From an uncultured Thalassotalea sp. (lineage in GTDB: Bacteria > Pseudomonadota > Gammaproteobacteria > Enterobacterales > Alteromonadaceae), in the NCBI GenBank assembly GCA_947502355.1, contig CANMZP010000018.1:23203-87202 (forward strand): a DNA stretch of 64,000 nucleotides, in the 5' to 3' direction. Each line of letters opens with the position of its first letter. Within the stretch, counting starts at the first letter, position 1. The notes beneath the pieces were generated by a model, which was not told the origin of the DNA, ran no database searches, and worked only from the letters and a program-made list of their open reading frames with translations. Shown piece after piece: positions 27,337-37,085 of this stretch. The position numbers and the translations under genes were made by a program.

Positions 27337-28206
27337 ATGAAAAAAGTAGCATTTATTGGTTTAGGCGTTATGGGCTACCCAATGGCCGGACACTTGGTGA
27401 AAGCGGGATATGAGGTTACGGTTTATAACCGAACCACAGCAAAAGCTGAGCAATGGGCAAAAGAATTCAATGCTCATTTTGCACTAACACCAAAAGATGC
27501 CAGTAAAGGGGCTGATGTGGTGTTTGCCTGTGTGGGTAATGATGACGATGTGTGTCAAGTGACCTTTGGCAGTGATGGCATATTAGCGGGATTAAAACCG
27601 GGCGCTATTTTTGTTGATCATACAACGGCCTCCGCAGAGCTGGCCGAAAAATTAGCAAAAGCTGCACAGCAACAAGGCAATGACTTTATTGATGCGCCGG
27701 TCTCTGGTGGGCAAGCGGGCGCTGAAAACGGTCAATTAACCATAATGTGTGGTGGCCATGAGTCTACTTTTGAGCAAGTGAAACCCGTTATGAATGCCTA
27801 TGCGAAGTTCAGCCAGTTAATGGGTGTGGTTGGAAAAGGGCAAGTGGCAAAAATGGCCAACCAAATTTGTATTGCAGGTCTTGTGCAAGGCTTAAGTGAA
27901 GCCCTTAATTTTGCCCAACGTGCCGGCCTTGATGCCGACAAACTGGTCGAAACCATATCAAAAGGTGCTGCGGGCTCTTGGCAAATGGAAAACCGCTACA
28001 AAACTATGTATGCCGGTGAATATGAATTTGGCTTTGCGGTTGATTGGATGCGCAAAGATTTAGCGATAGCCTTTAAAGAAGCACAAAAATACGATGCCAA
28101 ACTTCCAATGACACACATGGTTGATGGCTTTTATCAGCAAGTTCAACAAAATGGTGGAAATCGCTGGGATACTTCAAGTTTGATCTCGCTATTAAAAACT
28201 AAGTAA
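27337..28206 (+). CDS. NAD(P)-dependent beta-hydroxyacid dehydrogenase
   Basis: A 289-residue member of the 3-hydroxyisobutyrate dehydrogenase/tartronate semialdehyde reductase family. It has the Rossmann motif FIGLGVMGYPMAGHL, the substrate segment DAPVSGGQAGAENGQLTIM, the catalytic lysine in KMANQICIAG and a C-terminal helical domain. The exact hydroxyacid cannot be told; no valine- or glyoxylate-pathway genes are adjacent. ATG 27337 gives the standard MKKVAFIGLG start; an upstream TTG at 27325 is unnecessary. Confidence 0.9.
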   Translation: MKKVAFIGLGVMGYPMAGHLVKAGYEVTVYNRTTAKAEQWAKEFNAHFALTPKDASKGADVVFACVGNDDDVCQVTFGSDGILAGLKPGAIFVDHTTASAELAEKLAKAAQQQGNDFIDAPVSGGQAGAENGQLTIMCGGHESTFEQVKPVMNAYAKFSQLMGVVGKGQVAKMANQICIAGLVQGLSEALNFAQRAGLDADKLVETISKGAAGSWQMENRYKTMYAGEYEFGFAVDWMRKDLAIAFKEAQKYDAKLPMTHMVDGFYQQVQQNGGNRWDTSSLISLLKTK

Positions 28207-28272
28207 TAACGAAAGCCAGAGCATCTTAATCGCTGACCAAATCGGTAGGCGTGACTTCAGTCGCGGGAACGC

Positions 28273-28340
28273 ACTATTGATAAACATGCCAGGCACGATA
28301 ACTATTGGTAAACGTGCCTGGCACGATAACTATTGGTACG
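28273..28340. repeat. 28-bp tandem repeat containing GTGCC(A/T)GGCAC-like palindrome
   Basis: Two full units (28273-28300, 28301-28328) and the first ten bases of a third (28329-28338) begin ACTATTG(A/G)T. Inside each unit, TGCC(A/T)GGCA is a small palindrome. Such short GC-rich palindromes in an AT-rich spacer resemble REP-type repeats, but the link is not proven. Confidence 0.8.
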
Positions 28341-28381
28341 TCGATTTTAATATGGTTGTTGAAAGACAAATAGAGTATACC

Positions 28382-28412
28382 AAAGCGCAGAAAATTGCTT
28401 TCTGCGCTTAAA
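28382..28412. terminator. bidirectional terminator
   Basis: An 11-bp stem AAGCGCAGAAA/TTTCTGCGCTT (28383-28393 with 28399-28409) with a 5-base loop lies between converging genes. Confidence 0.7.
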
Positions 28413-28430
28413 ATTAAATTTTAACGCGGC

Positions 28431-29435
28431 CTACTGAGCAGTAAAATCAAGCGGTATTGTTTGTTTTTCAACAACGGTACCTTCTTGCAAATCTATAAAA
28501 ATCAGATCATCTAATTGCTCAGAGTAGTCTTCTGAACAAGTTAAACCGACAGTATATTCACCAACACTAACAAAGCCAATTTCGTAACTATATGGACCTT
28601 GATCTTCTATCTCAGAGGTTACTTTCACACTTGCCACTGGTAGTATCGATTCTGATCCATCATTATCAGATAAATAGTCTTCATCTAAATCGTGACCTGA
28701 ATATAAATATACGAAGAAGTCATCTTCTTCTAGGTCTGAATCTGTACAAACGGCATTGATTAATAACGATTCATCAACAATCCCCTCAATATGCCCAGCT
28801 AAATTGTTATCAACAAGGCGAACTCCTCGAGGTTTTAAAATATATCCTTCTTGTCCTACAGGGTCTGTCATGCCTTTGCGCAAATCAAATTCAATAGTAA
28901 AAGAAACGTTGTTTCCTTGAGTCGCCGTAAAGCCATCAAGCTTTAATTCATTCGAAGGCACCCGTACTGGTAATGTTTCATCGTCCTCAACCGCATACGA
29001 ATAAGGCAAAATCTCTAGACGAATTTGAGAATAATTACCAACATGAATTTCTTTACCTTGTAATAGGTTTATTGATGAAGAGCCTTGAAATTTCAATAAA
29101 TCAAGTGATACGGAATTTGCTACTTCTTGACCATCATCATCCAAACATGCTGTGATAGTTTCTGTTTGCTCTACTTTATCTTCATCAAAATAGCTTAAGG
29201 TCGTACCGACCAGAGTCTCGCTATTATTAAATGTGTTATTTTCGTTTTCAGCATTACCTTTTAGTTCAATATTACTAAAGCAAACATAAACGGCATCTAA
29301 ATTATCTACAGGCGCATCCGAAATAGCTAGTGTAAATGCTACAGTATCATCATCATCGCTATTTCCGCCACCGCCGCCACAGCCGATTAAAGCGAAAGCC
29401 ATAGCAGTACTTAAAATAGTTTTAGTAAATTTCAT
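28431..29435 (-). CDS. DUF4382 domain-containing lipoprotein
   Basis: A 334-residue protein with a lipoprotein signal (FALIGCGGGGG) and then a DUF4382 domain (FTLAISDAPVDNLDAVYVCFSNIEL; LQGKEIHVGNYSQIRLEI) and a beta-rich acidic C-terminal region. Surface or periplasmic location is expected. The function of DUF4382 proteins is unknown. The strongly acidic composition is typical of exported proteins of marine bacteria. Confidence 0.9.
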   Translation of the reverse strand: MKFTKTILSTAMAFALIGCGGGGGNSDDDDTVAFTLAISDAPVDNLDAVYVCFSNIELKGNAENENNTFNNSETLVGTTLSYFDEDKVEQTETITACLDDDGQEVANSVSLDLLKFQGSSSINLLQGKEIHVGNYSQIRLEILPYSYAVEDDETLPVRVPSNELKLDGFTATQGNNVSFTIEFDLRKGMTDPVGQEGYILKPRGVRLVDNNLAGHIEGIVDESLLINAVCTDSDLEEDDFFVYLYSGHDLDEDYLSDNDGSESILPVASVKVTSEIEDQGPYSYEIGFVSVGEYTVGLTCSEDYSEQLDDLIFIDLQEGTVVEKQTIPLDFTAQ

Positions 29436-29758
29436 ATCTAATCCCCTTATTATATAAGTTAATTATAATCGTTTTTATGACCATTAGGCGTTAACAGTAA
29501 GTAAAAAAGCTAAAAATAGCAGTGAACAATAAGGTTGAAATGAAAAAAATCACCAAGTAAACATATAGTATGTTGTTTTACTTATCATTAATTAGTCTTG
29601 AGGTACTTATATAAGGATTCTAAAATCGGTATTTTTTTAGTATTGATCGACCTGATGCACATAATTTTCATTTTAATCATGTACTGGTCAAAACTTAAAC
29701 AGCTTAAACGAGTCACTCGCTAAGCTGTAAAGTCACTAAGATAAAGATTTGAAATCAG
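29436..29758. other. 323-base spacer with a bulged terminator hairpin
   Basis: ACAGCTTA/TAAGCTGT (29699-29706 with 29721-29728) encloses CGAG/CTCG. On the minus strand it runs into GTTTAAGTTTT and should end sbcB transcription. The rest is AT-rich and probably holds the promoter of the DUF4382 gene. No ORF was recognised. Confidence 0.6.
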
Positions 29759-31375
29759 TTAATCTTTATCTTCTTCGTTAATGTTATTTTCACAATAACC
29801 ATGTAATTCGTTCAGTATTGACTGACTTTGACTATTGTTCGCTTTGGCAGATAAACTTGCCAATTTCTCCATAAATAGCGCATCACCACCGGCGAGTTTT
29901 TCAGGCTTGCTTTTTTTTACGCTCGGTTCATGGTTTTGTTGTTCAAGTAAATAAGACTCTAGCGCTTCTAAAACAGCCAGTTTTTCTTCATTGTTGGCGT
30001 GCTTAATGGCAAAAGATTGAATTTCACGGATAAAACTCTCTGCCGTTAAGCCATGTTCGCCCGAAATAAGGACATCTTGGCAGTGTCGTTGCCACTGCGC
30101 AAACTCATCGGCGGTAAGTGTTTCTGGGTAGTTACGTGCTCTAAATCGAAACAGCAATACGTCTAAGCGCGGGTCAGTAAAGTTAAACGGAAAACTCCCC
30201 AGTTGCTCTACATCCATGGTGTGGATTGAGTCCATCTTAGCTCTATCGGCATAACTAAAAAAGTCACCGCTGTATAAAGCATGCTCAGGATCATCTTGGC
30301 TATCTGAATAGTCTTTGGTAAACACCACGCTCATTTTTTGTTTGATGCTATCGGCATGCTGTTTCACTAACTTCCAATTTGCTAAGCAAGCTTCTCTATT
30401 AACGCCAATCACTTGGGCTCGCTCTGGCGTTAACACTTTAGCCGGGGCAACAATAGGGCACTTGTTAATATGAACTTGTTTTACGGGGATCGGTAATTTA
30501 CCTTCAGCCGCTAACTCATCATGACGCGTGTATAAGTCGGCTTTAATTTCTTCTGCCGTTAACGCCAATAAAGGTGAGATATCTTTTGATAAATCGACAC
30601 AGGTTATCGCATTCTTATTTTTAGGATCAACATCGATAGGCATATACCAACTAGTATTGCGCTGCTCGGTACTGATTTTTGAAGAGGTATGTAAAAATGG
30701 TGCCATATCAGACACATTCAAATGTTTTAACACTTCAGCTTTAGAGCGAATAGAGAATACAAAGTTATATAATTTAGGCTGCTTGTCTTTTATTAATTTT
30801 GCCAACGCAATGGTTGCATAAACATCACTCATTGCATCATGAGCTGCCGCATGTTCAATACCATTGGCTGCCGTGAGTAATTCTAAGCGAAAGCTCACTC
30901 TACCTTCATCGTTTACTGGCCAGTTAATCCCATCAGGGCTTAAGGCATGGCATAAACGCGCCATGTCGATAATATCCCAACGGCTATTACCATGTTTGTA
31001 TTCACGGGCATAAGGGTCATAAAAGTTACGATAAAATAAGTAACGAGATACTTCATCATCAAAACGCACCGAGTTATACCCAGCTACGCAAGTATTAGGC
31101 ACCGAGAATAAACCGTGAATGCGCGCGGCAAACTCAGCCTCAATTAACCCTTCACTTTGGGCCTTTTGTGGCGTAATGCCAGTAACCATACAAGCACCAG
31201 GATGAGGTAAATAATCTTGTGGTGGCTGACAATAAAATACTTCAGGCTCACCAATAATATTTAAATCAAGATCGGTTCGAATAGCCGCAAACTGTGAAGG
31301 CTTGTCAAACTTAGGGGAAACACCCCAAGTTTCATAATCGTGCCAAAGGATGGTTGGTTGATTTTTATCATTCAT
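29759..31375 (-). CDS. sbcB: exodeoxyribonuclease I
   Basis: Degrades single-stranded DNA 3' to 5' and acts in recombination and mismatch repair. The 538-residue protein is longer than the E. coli enzyme (about 475), mainly through its C-terminus. The DEDDh active site is visible as HDYETWG near residue 12 and HDAMSDVYATIALAKL near 180. The SH3-like and helical C-terminal ExoI domains follow (LFRFRARNYPETL). It is a single gene whose start region faces the AAA protease gene across 314 bases. Confidence 0.95.
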   Translation of the reverse strand: MNDKNQPTILWHDYETWGVSPKFDKPSQFAAIRTDLDLNIIGEPEVFYCQPPQDYLPHPGACMVTGITPQKAQSEGLIEAEFAARIHGLFSVPNTCVAGYNSVRFDDEVSRYLFYRNFYDPYAREYKHGNSRWDIIDMARLCHALSPDGINWPVNDEGRVSFRLELLTAANGIEHAAAHDAMSDVYATIALAKLIKDKQPKLYNFVFSIRSKAEVLKHLNVSDMAPFLHTSSKISTEQRNTSWYMPIDVDPKNKNAITCVDLSKDISPLLALTAEEIKADLYTRHDELAAEGKLPIPVKQVHINKCPIVAPAKVLTPERAQVIGVNREACLANWKLVKQHADSIKQKMSVVFTKDYSDSQDDPEHALYSGDFFSYADRAKMDSIHTMDVEQLGSFPFNFTDPRLDVLLFRFRARNYPETLTADEFAQWQRHCQDVLISGEHGLTAESFIREIQSFAIKHANNEEKLAVLEALESYLLEQQNHEPSVKKSKPEKLAGGDALFMEKLASLSAKANNSQSQSILNELHGYCENNINEEDKD

Positions 31376-31689
31376 AATTATTGGTATTTGCTCTTCTGAG
31401 GCACGTATCTAGTATGCATTATTGATTTTTTAGTTTTATTAAAGAAACACATCACTATTAATCGAAAATGTGCACATAAAAAATGAGTCCAGCACATTGT
31501 AAATTTAATAAACTGCTTAATAACAACTATGATAAACCTTTTACTGACTCAGATCGAGAATCTCTTAAAGTGTACTTAAGTAATAGTCCGGATTTTAGGA
31601 GCATCAAATTCATTAAAGTTAAATTATTTCTTTTTATTCTCTATTGATTAAAGTAGATTAAACATCAAATAAAACAAAGGGATATTGAA
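31376..31689. other. AT-rich divergent promoter region
   Basis: This separates sbcB (-) from the AAA/M41 protease gene (+). No ORF, repeat or RNA was recognised. The drop in GC content marks the start of the accessory block. Confidence 0.5.
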
Positions 31690-34600
31690 ATGGAATTAAA
31701 AGAGTTAGCGATTAGCCTTTTTGAAGGGAAAAGCGTCGTTTGTAGTGACATGGATATTGATTATTCTATGTTGTGTGAAGAAGACATGCTTCTTCCTTTT
31801 TTATGTCTTCATTTGCTTATGGAGTGTGAAAAGAATGAGGAAACTAAAGATGTTTTGGGTTGTGAGTTTATCAAAACAGAATCATCGCTACTTTTTGTAA
31901 GGGTTTCTAATGTTCAAATTTTTGCACCTCATTTGGCACGAGGTTTATTATCACCATTAATTGGAAAGTTAGTCAATGCAAACCTAATAACAATAACTGA
32001 TAATGATGATTATGACATTCAAAATTTAGTCCATCGGTTTAGACTGCAATTAAATGATATCAACGAAGGTAGTGAAATAGAATTTAATGCTCTTTTTAAA
32101 CTCGTTTTCAAAATGAGGTTGCAGATTAATAAAGAAGAAGAGCAACCTGTAATTTCTGAAAGTTCCAAAAATTGTAACGATAGTTCAGTAACAGAGGAAA
32201 ACAGAAAAGGGCGTAACGAAAAAATAAAAAGTGAACTCAAGCGAGATAATGACCAAAGCTTACAAGAAGAATTACCTAGCTTTAATTATACAAAGCAGTT
32301 TTACCATCAAAATGAACAGATTAGAGATTTCTTTAACGATATCGTTTTTGTTAAGGTTGCGAAATATTTAAAAAACTTTCCAAATAAAAACATTACTAGC
32401 ATACAGTCTGAGCACACAACCACTGTAGGAGTTGAATGTATATTTAATTCAATTTTAGCATCCCCAGTCATGTTAAAACAGTTATCTAAAAAGCTTGGTT
32501 TACATCCTTGGCAAGTTATATTTCCAAAATCAGTGCTAAATATACGTACCACTTTAAGTGAAATAGTCGATCCAAGAACATCTAACGACGGTTCCTCTAG
32601 TTCCAAAACCTGGTTTAAGCATGGCGAAAATTTCACGCCATTTTTAACCTTTTCTAAAGAGGTTATGGATTGCTTGCAACAAAGTCATATTGATGGCCTT
32701 TTTGATATTCCCAAATTTTTTGAGGCATTTTTGCAGTTAGATAATAAACTCGTTGCAGCTTTTAAAAAAACGAATGGTAAATCGTACAGTGCTTTACATT
32801 TAGCACGAAAAAGTAAACTGTTAACAGAACAATTATCGAACAAAGTGATCGGCCAAAATCAGGCTATAGAAAGCGTTTCAAAAGGATTCTTGTCTTCATC
32901 TTTAAAGCCGAATCAAGGGCCTCGACTTATTTATACTTTCCTTGGTCCCTCTGGTGTCGGCAAAACTTACCTAGCGTCTCAATTTACGGAGTTATTGCAA
33001 AGTCTGGAAGGGAATGATTATCAATTTTCTAGCTATAGCATGGAAAACTATGCGGATGAAAGGGATGGTGCAAGGTTATTTGGATCAGGTGCACAATATA
33101 CCGATTCTGCAATGGGATTACTAACAACTTCGGTGAAATGTTATCCTCGACAAGTTATTGTTTTTGACGAAATAGAGAAGGCTCATACTAATGTAATTCA
33201 ATCACTCTTATCAATTTTAGATACGGGTATTGGTAAAGATGTTACGAGCTCAGATGAAATAGATTTTAGTCAATGTATCGTTATTTTTACATCTAATTTG
33301 GGGCAGGAAAAATTCGCTCAAAATAAAACGGGTAAAGAGCTTAATGTACTAGACATTTTAGCGACCTCTAAAAACCCCAATAGCGGGGTAAAGCTAGCGC
33401 CAGAGTTTATCAATAGATTAACTAAAGGCTACCCTATATTATTCAATGCTTTAAAGGTAAACCATTTCATTAATTTAGCTGAAAGGGAAATAAATTCATC
33501 TAAAAGTGTTAGTGGTTTAACTTTTAATTTTAACGATCGATTTTCCTCTTTTTTAATTCAAACAATTTGCCCAGATCTGAATGTCAGACGATTACTTTCA
33601 GCAATATCCAAATTCCAAGCGGATGTAATATTGGAAATAGTCGACCTTGTTGATAGTGATGTTGATTCACTTAATATCGACATTGAAATAAAAGATGAAT
33701 TGCATTCCCTAAACGAAGCATTGAATATTTTAATTTTAGATGATGATCATCGTATCGTTGATGCGGAACAACGTTTTACAGTTGGGAATTCCAAAGTGGA
33801 GTTTGATGATGTTTCACTAAACCACTGTCATCAAAAAGAAGATTTAGAAAAATATTTAATTAAACATAAACCTGACGTATTGCTTGTCGATTTAGAAATA
33901 ATAGAGAACAAGAGTGAATTACAGCAGGTAATAGATATTGCCAATAGGTTTAATCAACATATTATTATTTTCACCTTCATTGTTGATTGTGATAACACTG
34001 GAAAGCAAAAGTTAGGCATTAATAATGAAGTGAGAGAGCATTTTTCTTTAGAATATAGTAATGCCAACATCAATCAGCTTAAATACTTGATTGATCGGAT
34101 AAGGTATTACTTTTTTACGGAAATGCAGGTAAGGAAGGTAATTCAGCGACATCAAACATTAAAATATACTCCTACATATAATTTTTCAGGAGATAATGTA
34201 CTAATCAATTTAGATAAATTTGAACATAAACAGCTTGTTTTTTCAGATGACTTATCAAAAAGCAATTTCTTTAAATTTTCATTACCAGAAACAAACTTAA
34301 ATGATGTTATTGGTCTAGAACGCGCTAAACAAAGATTAAATGAAGTGGTAAGTTGGATGAAGAATCCAAAGCAACTGGCTTCTTTACAAGTAGATATTCC
34401 AACCGGCTTTTTATTTTCAGGACCTCCTGGTACAGGTAAAACGTTATTAGCGCGATCTTTAGCGGGTGAGTGTGAACTGCCTTTTTTTAGTGTTGCTGCA
34501 GCAGATTTAGTTAACACTCAGGATGGAAGTACATCTCAAAATATAAAAGAATTATTTGAAACGGCACGTAAATATGCTCCGGCTATTATTTTTATTGATG

Positions 34601-35625
34601 AAATCGATGCGATCGGATTAGATAGGTCGAAAAACGATAGTATGTATAACAGTATTGTTGTGAATACATTATTAACCGAAATGGATGGTTTTACTAAACA
34701 AGATGAACCTATTTTTGTATTGGCAGCAACAAACTATGCTGAAGTGCTAGATAAGGCGCTTACTCGTCCAGGTCGTTTTGATGAAACCATCATTTGTGAT
34801 TTGCCAAATAAATCTGCACGCAAGCAGTTTCTTGATTTGTTTGTTAAAAAGCATCAGCTTATTTGGCAGCCTGAAGATATTTCTATATTAGTGGATAGAA
34901 CACAAGGCCTTTCTTCCGCTGAACTTGATCAGGTTTTAAGAGAATCTTTGTATTTGGCATTAGGTGCTGGTACGGGCGTTTCAATGGAACATGTTAATGA
35001 TTGTATTACAAGAATTAGCTATGGATTACCATCAGCTAGCGTCATTATGAGCGAAGAAGAGAAGCGCCGAACGGCTTACCATGAAAGTGGGCATTTAATT
35101 GCTTATAAATTGTTGTTCCCAGATTTCTCTGTCGACTTCGTGACAATTATTCCTCGAGATCAGGCCTTAGGCTTTGTTGCAGCTAGAAGACCAGATGAAT
35201 ATAACGGAAATACACGAGATTCTATTAGCAAACACTTGCAAGTGTTACTTGCCGGTCGTGTTGCCGAAAAATTATGTGTTGGTGACAGTAAGTTAGTCAG
35301 TACAGGTGCCGCAAGTGATATTCAAAAAGCCACTCAATATGCCATGGATGCGATATATGAAGGTGGGTTAAGTGAAGATATCGGCTCTGTTAATTTAAAA
35401 ATGTTGACTAAATACGAAGAAAGCAATTTATTGCATACAGCTCAAGAGAATGTAAGACATTGGATAGCGCAGAGTGAAACAGACATTGAAACGCTATTAC
35501 TTTCGAACTATGAACTATTCTCTTACTTTGCTGAAGAATTAATACAAAAAGAATCTTTACATGGTGATGAAATTGAAAAAATAATTAATGAATTTCATAA
35601 AATTAATACTGAAAAAGTAGGGTAG
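31690..35625 (+). CDS. ClpA/B-type AAA+ - receiver-like - FtsH-type AAA+/M41 protease fusion
   Basis: A 1311-residue predicted ATP-dependent protease. Residues 1-375 match no family I know. At about 386-660 is a ClpA/ClpB second-domain-type AAA+ module (VIGQNQAIESVSKGF; Walker A GPSGVGKT at 419-426; Walker B VIVFDEIEKAH at 489-499). At 678-800 is a receiver-like segment (LILDDD at 682-686, candidate phosphoacceptor Asp734 in LLVDLE). From 871 on it is FtsH-like: DVIGLERAK, Walker A GPPGTGKT (911-918), Walker B IIFIDEIDA (966-974), RPGRFD (1026-1031), zinc motif HESGH (1131-1135) and a third-ligand Asp in GAASD (1210). FtsH's N-terminal membrane helices are absent. It leads a small operon with UPF0114 and lepB-like genes. 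All catalytic motifs look intact. Substrates and phosphorylation are inference. Confidence 0.85.
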   Translation: MELKELAISLFEGKSVVCSDMDIDYSMLCEEDMLLPFLCLHLLMECEKNEETKDVLGCEFIKTESSLLFVRVSNVQIFAPHLARGLLSPLIGKLVNANLITITDNDDYDIQNLVHRFRLQLNDINEGSEIEFNALFKLVFKMRLQINKEEEQPVISESSKNCNDSSVTEENRKGRNEKIKSELKRDNDQSLQEELPSFNYTKQFYHQNEQIRDFFNDIVFVKVAKYLKNFPNKNITSIQSEHTTTVGVECIFNSILASPVMLKQLSKKLGLHPWQVIFPKSVLNIRTTLSEIVDPRTSNDGSSSSKTWFKHGENFTPFLTFSKEVMDCLQQSHIDGLFDIPKFFEAFLQLDNKLVAAFKKTNGKSYSALHLARKSKLLTEQLSNKVIGQNQAIESVSKGFLSSSLKPNQGPRLIYTFLGPSGVGKTYLASQFTELLQSLEGNDYQFSSYSMENYADERDGARLFGSGAQYTDSAMGLLTTSVKCYPRQVIVFDEIEKAHTNVIQSLLSILDTGIGKDVTSSDEIDFSQCIVIFTSNLGQEKFAQNKTGKELNVLDILATSKNPNSGVKLAPEFINRLTKGYPILFNALKVNHFINLAEREINSSKSVSGLTFNFNDRFSSFLIQTICPDLNVRRLLSAISKFQADVILEIVDLVDSDVDSLNIDIEIKDELHSLNEALNILILDDDHRIVDAEQRFTVGNSKVEFDDVSLNHCHQKEDLEKYLIKHKPDVLLVDLEIIENKSELQQVIDIANRFNQHIIIFTFIVDCDNTGKQKLGINNEVREHFSLEYSNANINQLKYLIDRIRYYFFTEMQVRKVIQRHQTLKYTPTYNFSGDNVLINLDKFEHKQLVFSDDLSKSNFFKFSLPETNLNDVIGLERAKQRLNEVVSWMKNPKQLASLQVDIPTGFLFSGPPGTGKTLLARSLAGECELPFFSVAAADLVNTQDGSTSQNIKELFETARKYAPAIIFIDEIDAIGLDRSKNDSMYNSIVVNTLLTEMDGFTKQDEPIFVLAATNYAEVLDKALTRPGRFDETIICDLPNKSARKQFLDLFVKKHQLIWQPEDISILVDRTQGLSSAELDQVLRESLYLALGAGTGVSMEHVNDCITRISYGLPSASVIMSEEEKRRTAYHESGHLIAYKLLFPDFSVDFVTIIPRDQALGFVAARRPDEYNGNTRDSISKHLQVLLAGRVAEKLCVGDSKLVSTGAASDIQKATQYAMDAIYEGGLSEDIGSVNLKMLTKYEESNLLHTAQENVRHWIAQSETDIETLLLSNYELFSYFAEELIQKESLHGDEIEKIINEFHKINTEKVG

Positions 35626-35686
35626 TTAACGGGGATTTTTCATCGCCTGTAAAACCAATTTATATATAAAATAATAAGAGAAAATA

Positions 35687-36181
35687 ATGGAAAATAAATT
35701 CGAATTCATGCTTTGGAATTCACGATTGATATTAGTGGTTGCGGTGATTTGTTGTGTGCTAGCTGCCTTAACGTTGGTTGGGCTAGGAGCAAGTGAAGTC
35801 CTTCACTTGATTCATGGCTTTTACAATTATATTGGCTTAGGAAGTGACCCCGTTACTAGGGATGCGTTAGTGTTAATTGTAATAGAAATTTTAGATACAT
35901 TTCTTCTAGCATCTATTTTGTTCATCTTTAGTTTTGGCATGTATGAACTTTTTATAAGTAGTATTGAGGAGAAAAGAAATGACATTAGCAAAGCCTTCCA
36001 AATAGATAGTATTGATGAATTAAAAGCGAAGCTAGGTAAGGTCATTGTCATGCTACTTACCGTTAAAACCTTTGCCTTCCTTGTCGAGATAAAACCTACT
36101 AATATGTTGGAGATGGTTTATTTAGCAGTCATAGTGCTATTAATATCTGTTAGTTTGTGGCTTGGTCATAAGAAAGGTTAA
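35687..36181 (+). CDS. UPF0114 (YqhA-family) membrane protein
   Basis: A 164-residue protein with four predicted membrane helices (about 10-32, 58-82, 115-132 and 138-158). It contains the family's EILDTFLLASILFIFSFGMYELFIS and a short basic/acidic loop between helices. It resembles E. coli YqhA, of unknown function. It starts 61 bases after the AAA/M41 protease gene and is followed after 76 bases by the signal peptidase gene. In this setting it may be the membrane partner or anchor that the protease itself lacks; that is a hypothesis from position. Confidence 0.85.
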   Translation: MENKFEFMLWNSRLILVVAVICCVLAALTLVGLGASEVLHLIHGFYNYIGLGSDPVTRDALVLIVIEILDTFLLASILFIFSFGMYELFISSIEEKRNDISKAFQIDSIDELKAKLGKVIVMLLTVKTFAFLVEIKPTNMLEMVYLAVIVLLISVSLWLGHKKG

Positions 36182-36257
36182 AAAGCAATCAACCATGATT
36201 ATTTACTTTAGCTATTAACGAGCTGAAGTAAAATTATGCATTTTTCAAGGAAAGATA

Positions 36258-37085
36258 ATGAGTGAAATTGTATTACGCTCTAAGCGTTTTTTAATAGAAA
36301 AAACAGATGATATAACTACATTATTCCGAACGAATAAAACATTGGTTCTAGTTGTGTTTTCGATTGTTTTCGTTAGAACTTTTATCGTGAGTCACATATA
36401 CATTCCATCAGGTTCTATGAACCCCACGTTAATTGAAGGCGATGTGGTTTTTCTTAATAAACTTGCATATAACATTAACATCCCATTTATAGAAGAAAGC
36501 CCCATAGCGTTGAAACCAGCTCTTCATGGAGATATTGTTTCATTTGATCTCGACGGTACTCATTATACCAAAAGAGTAATTGCGGTTGGCGGTGATGAAA
36601 TTTCTATGGTATCAAATCGCCTAGTTATCAATGGAATACCTCTAAACTACTACCCAACAGAAATATATGAAGTTAAAAACAAACTATTAAAAAGCTTTGC
36701 ACTTTATAATTTTGATTCTTTTGTTGAAGAAAATAATCTAGGAAGACTTTATCAAATAATGCTCGCCAAGGAATTACCTATAGATTATGGCAAGAGAGTA
36801 ATTAGTGATTTTAAACCCGTTATTATTCCTGATAATTGCTATTTTGTGTTAGGTGATAATCGCGACTTTAGTGGCGATTCTAGGTACCTAGGTCTTGTTA
36901 AGCATGAGCAACTTGTTTCAAAGGTGATTAAAGTTGCTTTTAATTATGAATATTTATGGGAAAAGGTGACTAGTATTTTTAAAGAAGATAAATGGCATTC
37001 TATACGTTTTTTTGATGATGTTTATCTAACTCAGTTGCAATGGCATATTCCGGCGAACGTGAACACTCATTCCGGTTCATCGTGA
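36258..37085 (+). CDS. signal peptidase I (accessory copy)
   Basis: A 275-residue S26 leader peptidase. It has one N-terminal membrane helix (about 28-45) instead of the two in E. coli LepB, then the catalytic serine in PSGSMNPTL (Ser53), the general-base lysine in YTKRVIAVGGDEI (Lys105) and the GDNRDFSGDSRYLG box. It would remove signal peptides on the outer face of the inner membrane. As it is not next to lepA, it is probably a second, specialised copy. Its last 12 or so residues (from about 264) are encoded by an IS-end-like repeat, so the C-terminus may have been replaced. Confidence 0.88.
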   Translation: MSEIVLRSKRFLIEKTDDITTLFRTNKTLVLVVFSIVFVRTFIVSHIYIPSGSMNPTLIEGDVVFLNKLAYNINIPFIEESPIALKPALHGDIVSFDLDGTHYTKRVIAVGGDEISMVSNRLVINGIPLNYYPTEIYEVKNKLLKSFALYNFDSFVEENNLGRLYQIMLAKELPIDYGKRVISDFKPVIIPDNCYFVLGDNRDFSGDSRYLGLVKHEQLVSKVIKVAFNYEYLWEKVTSIFKEDKWHSIRFFDDVYLTQLQWHIPANVNTHSGSS

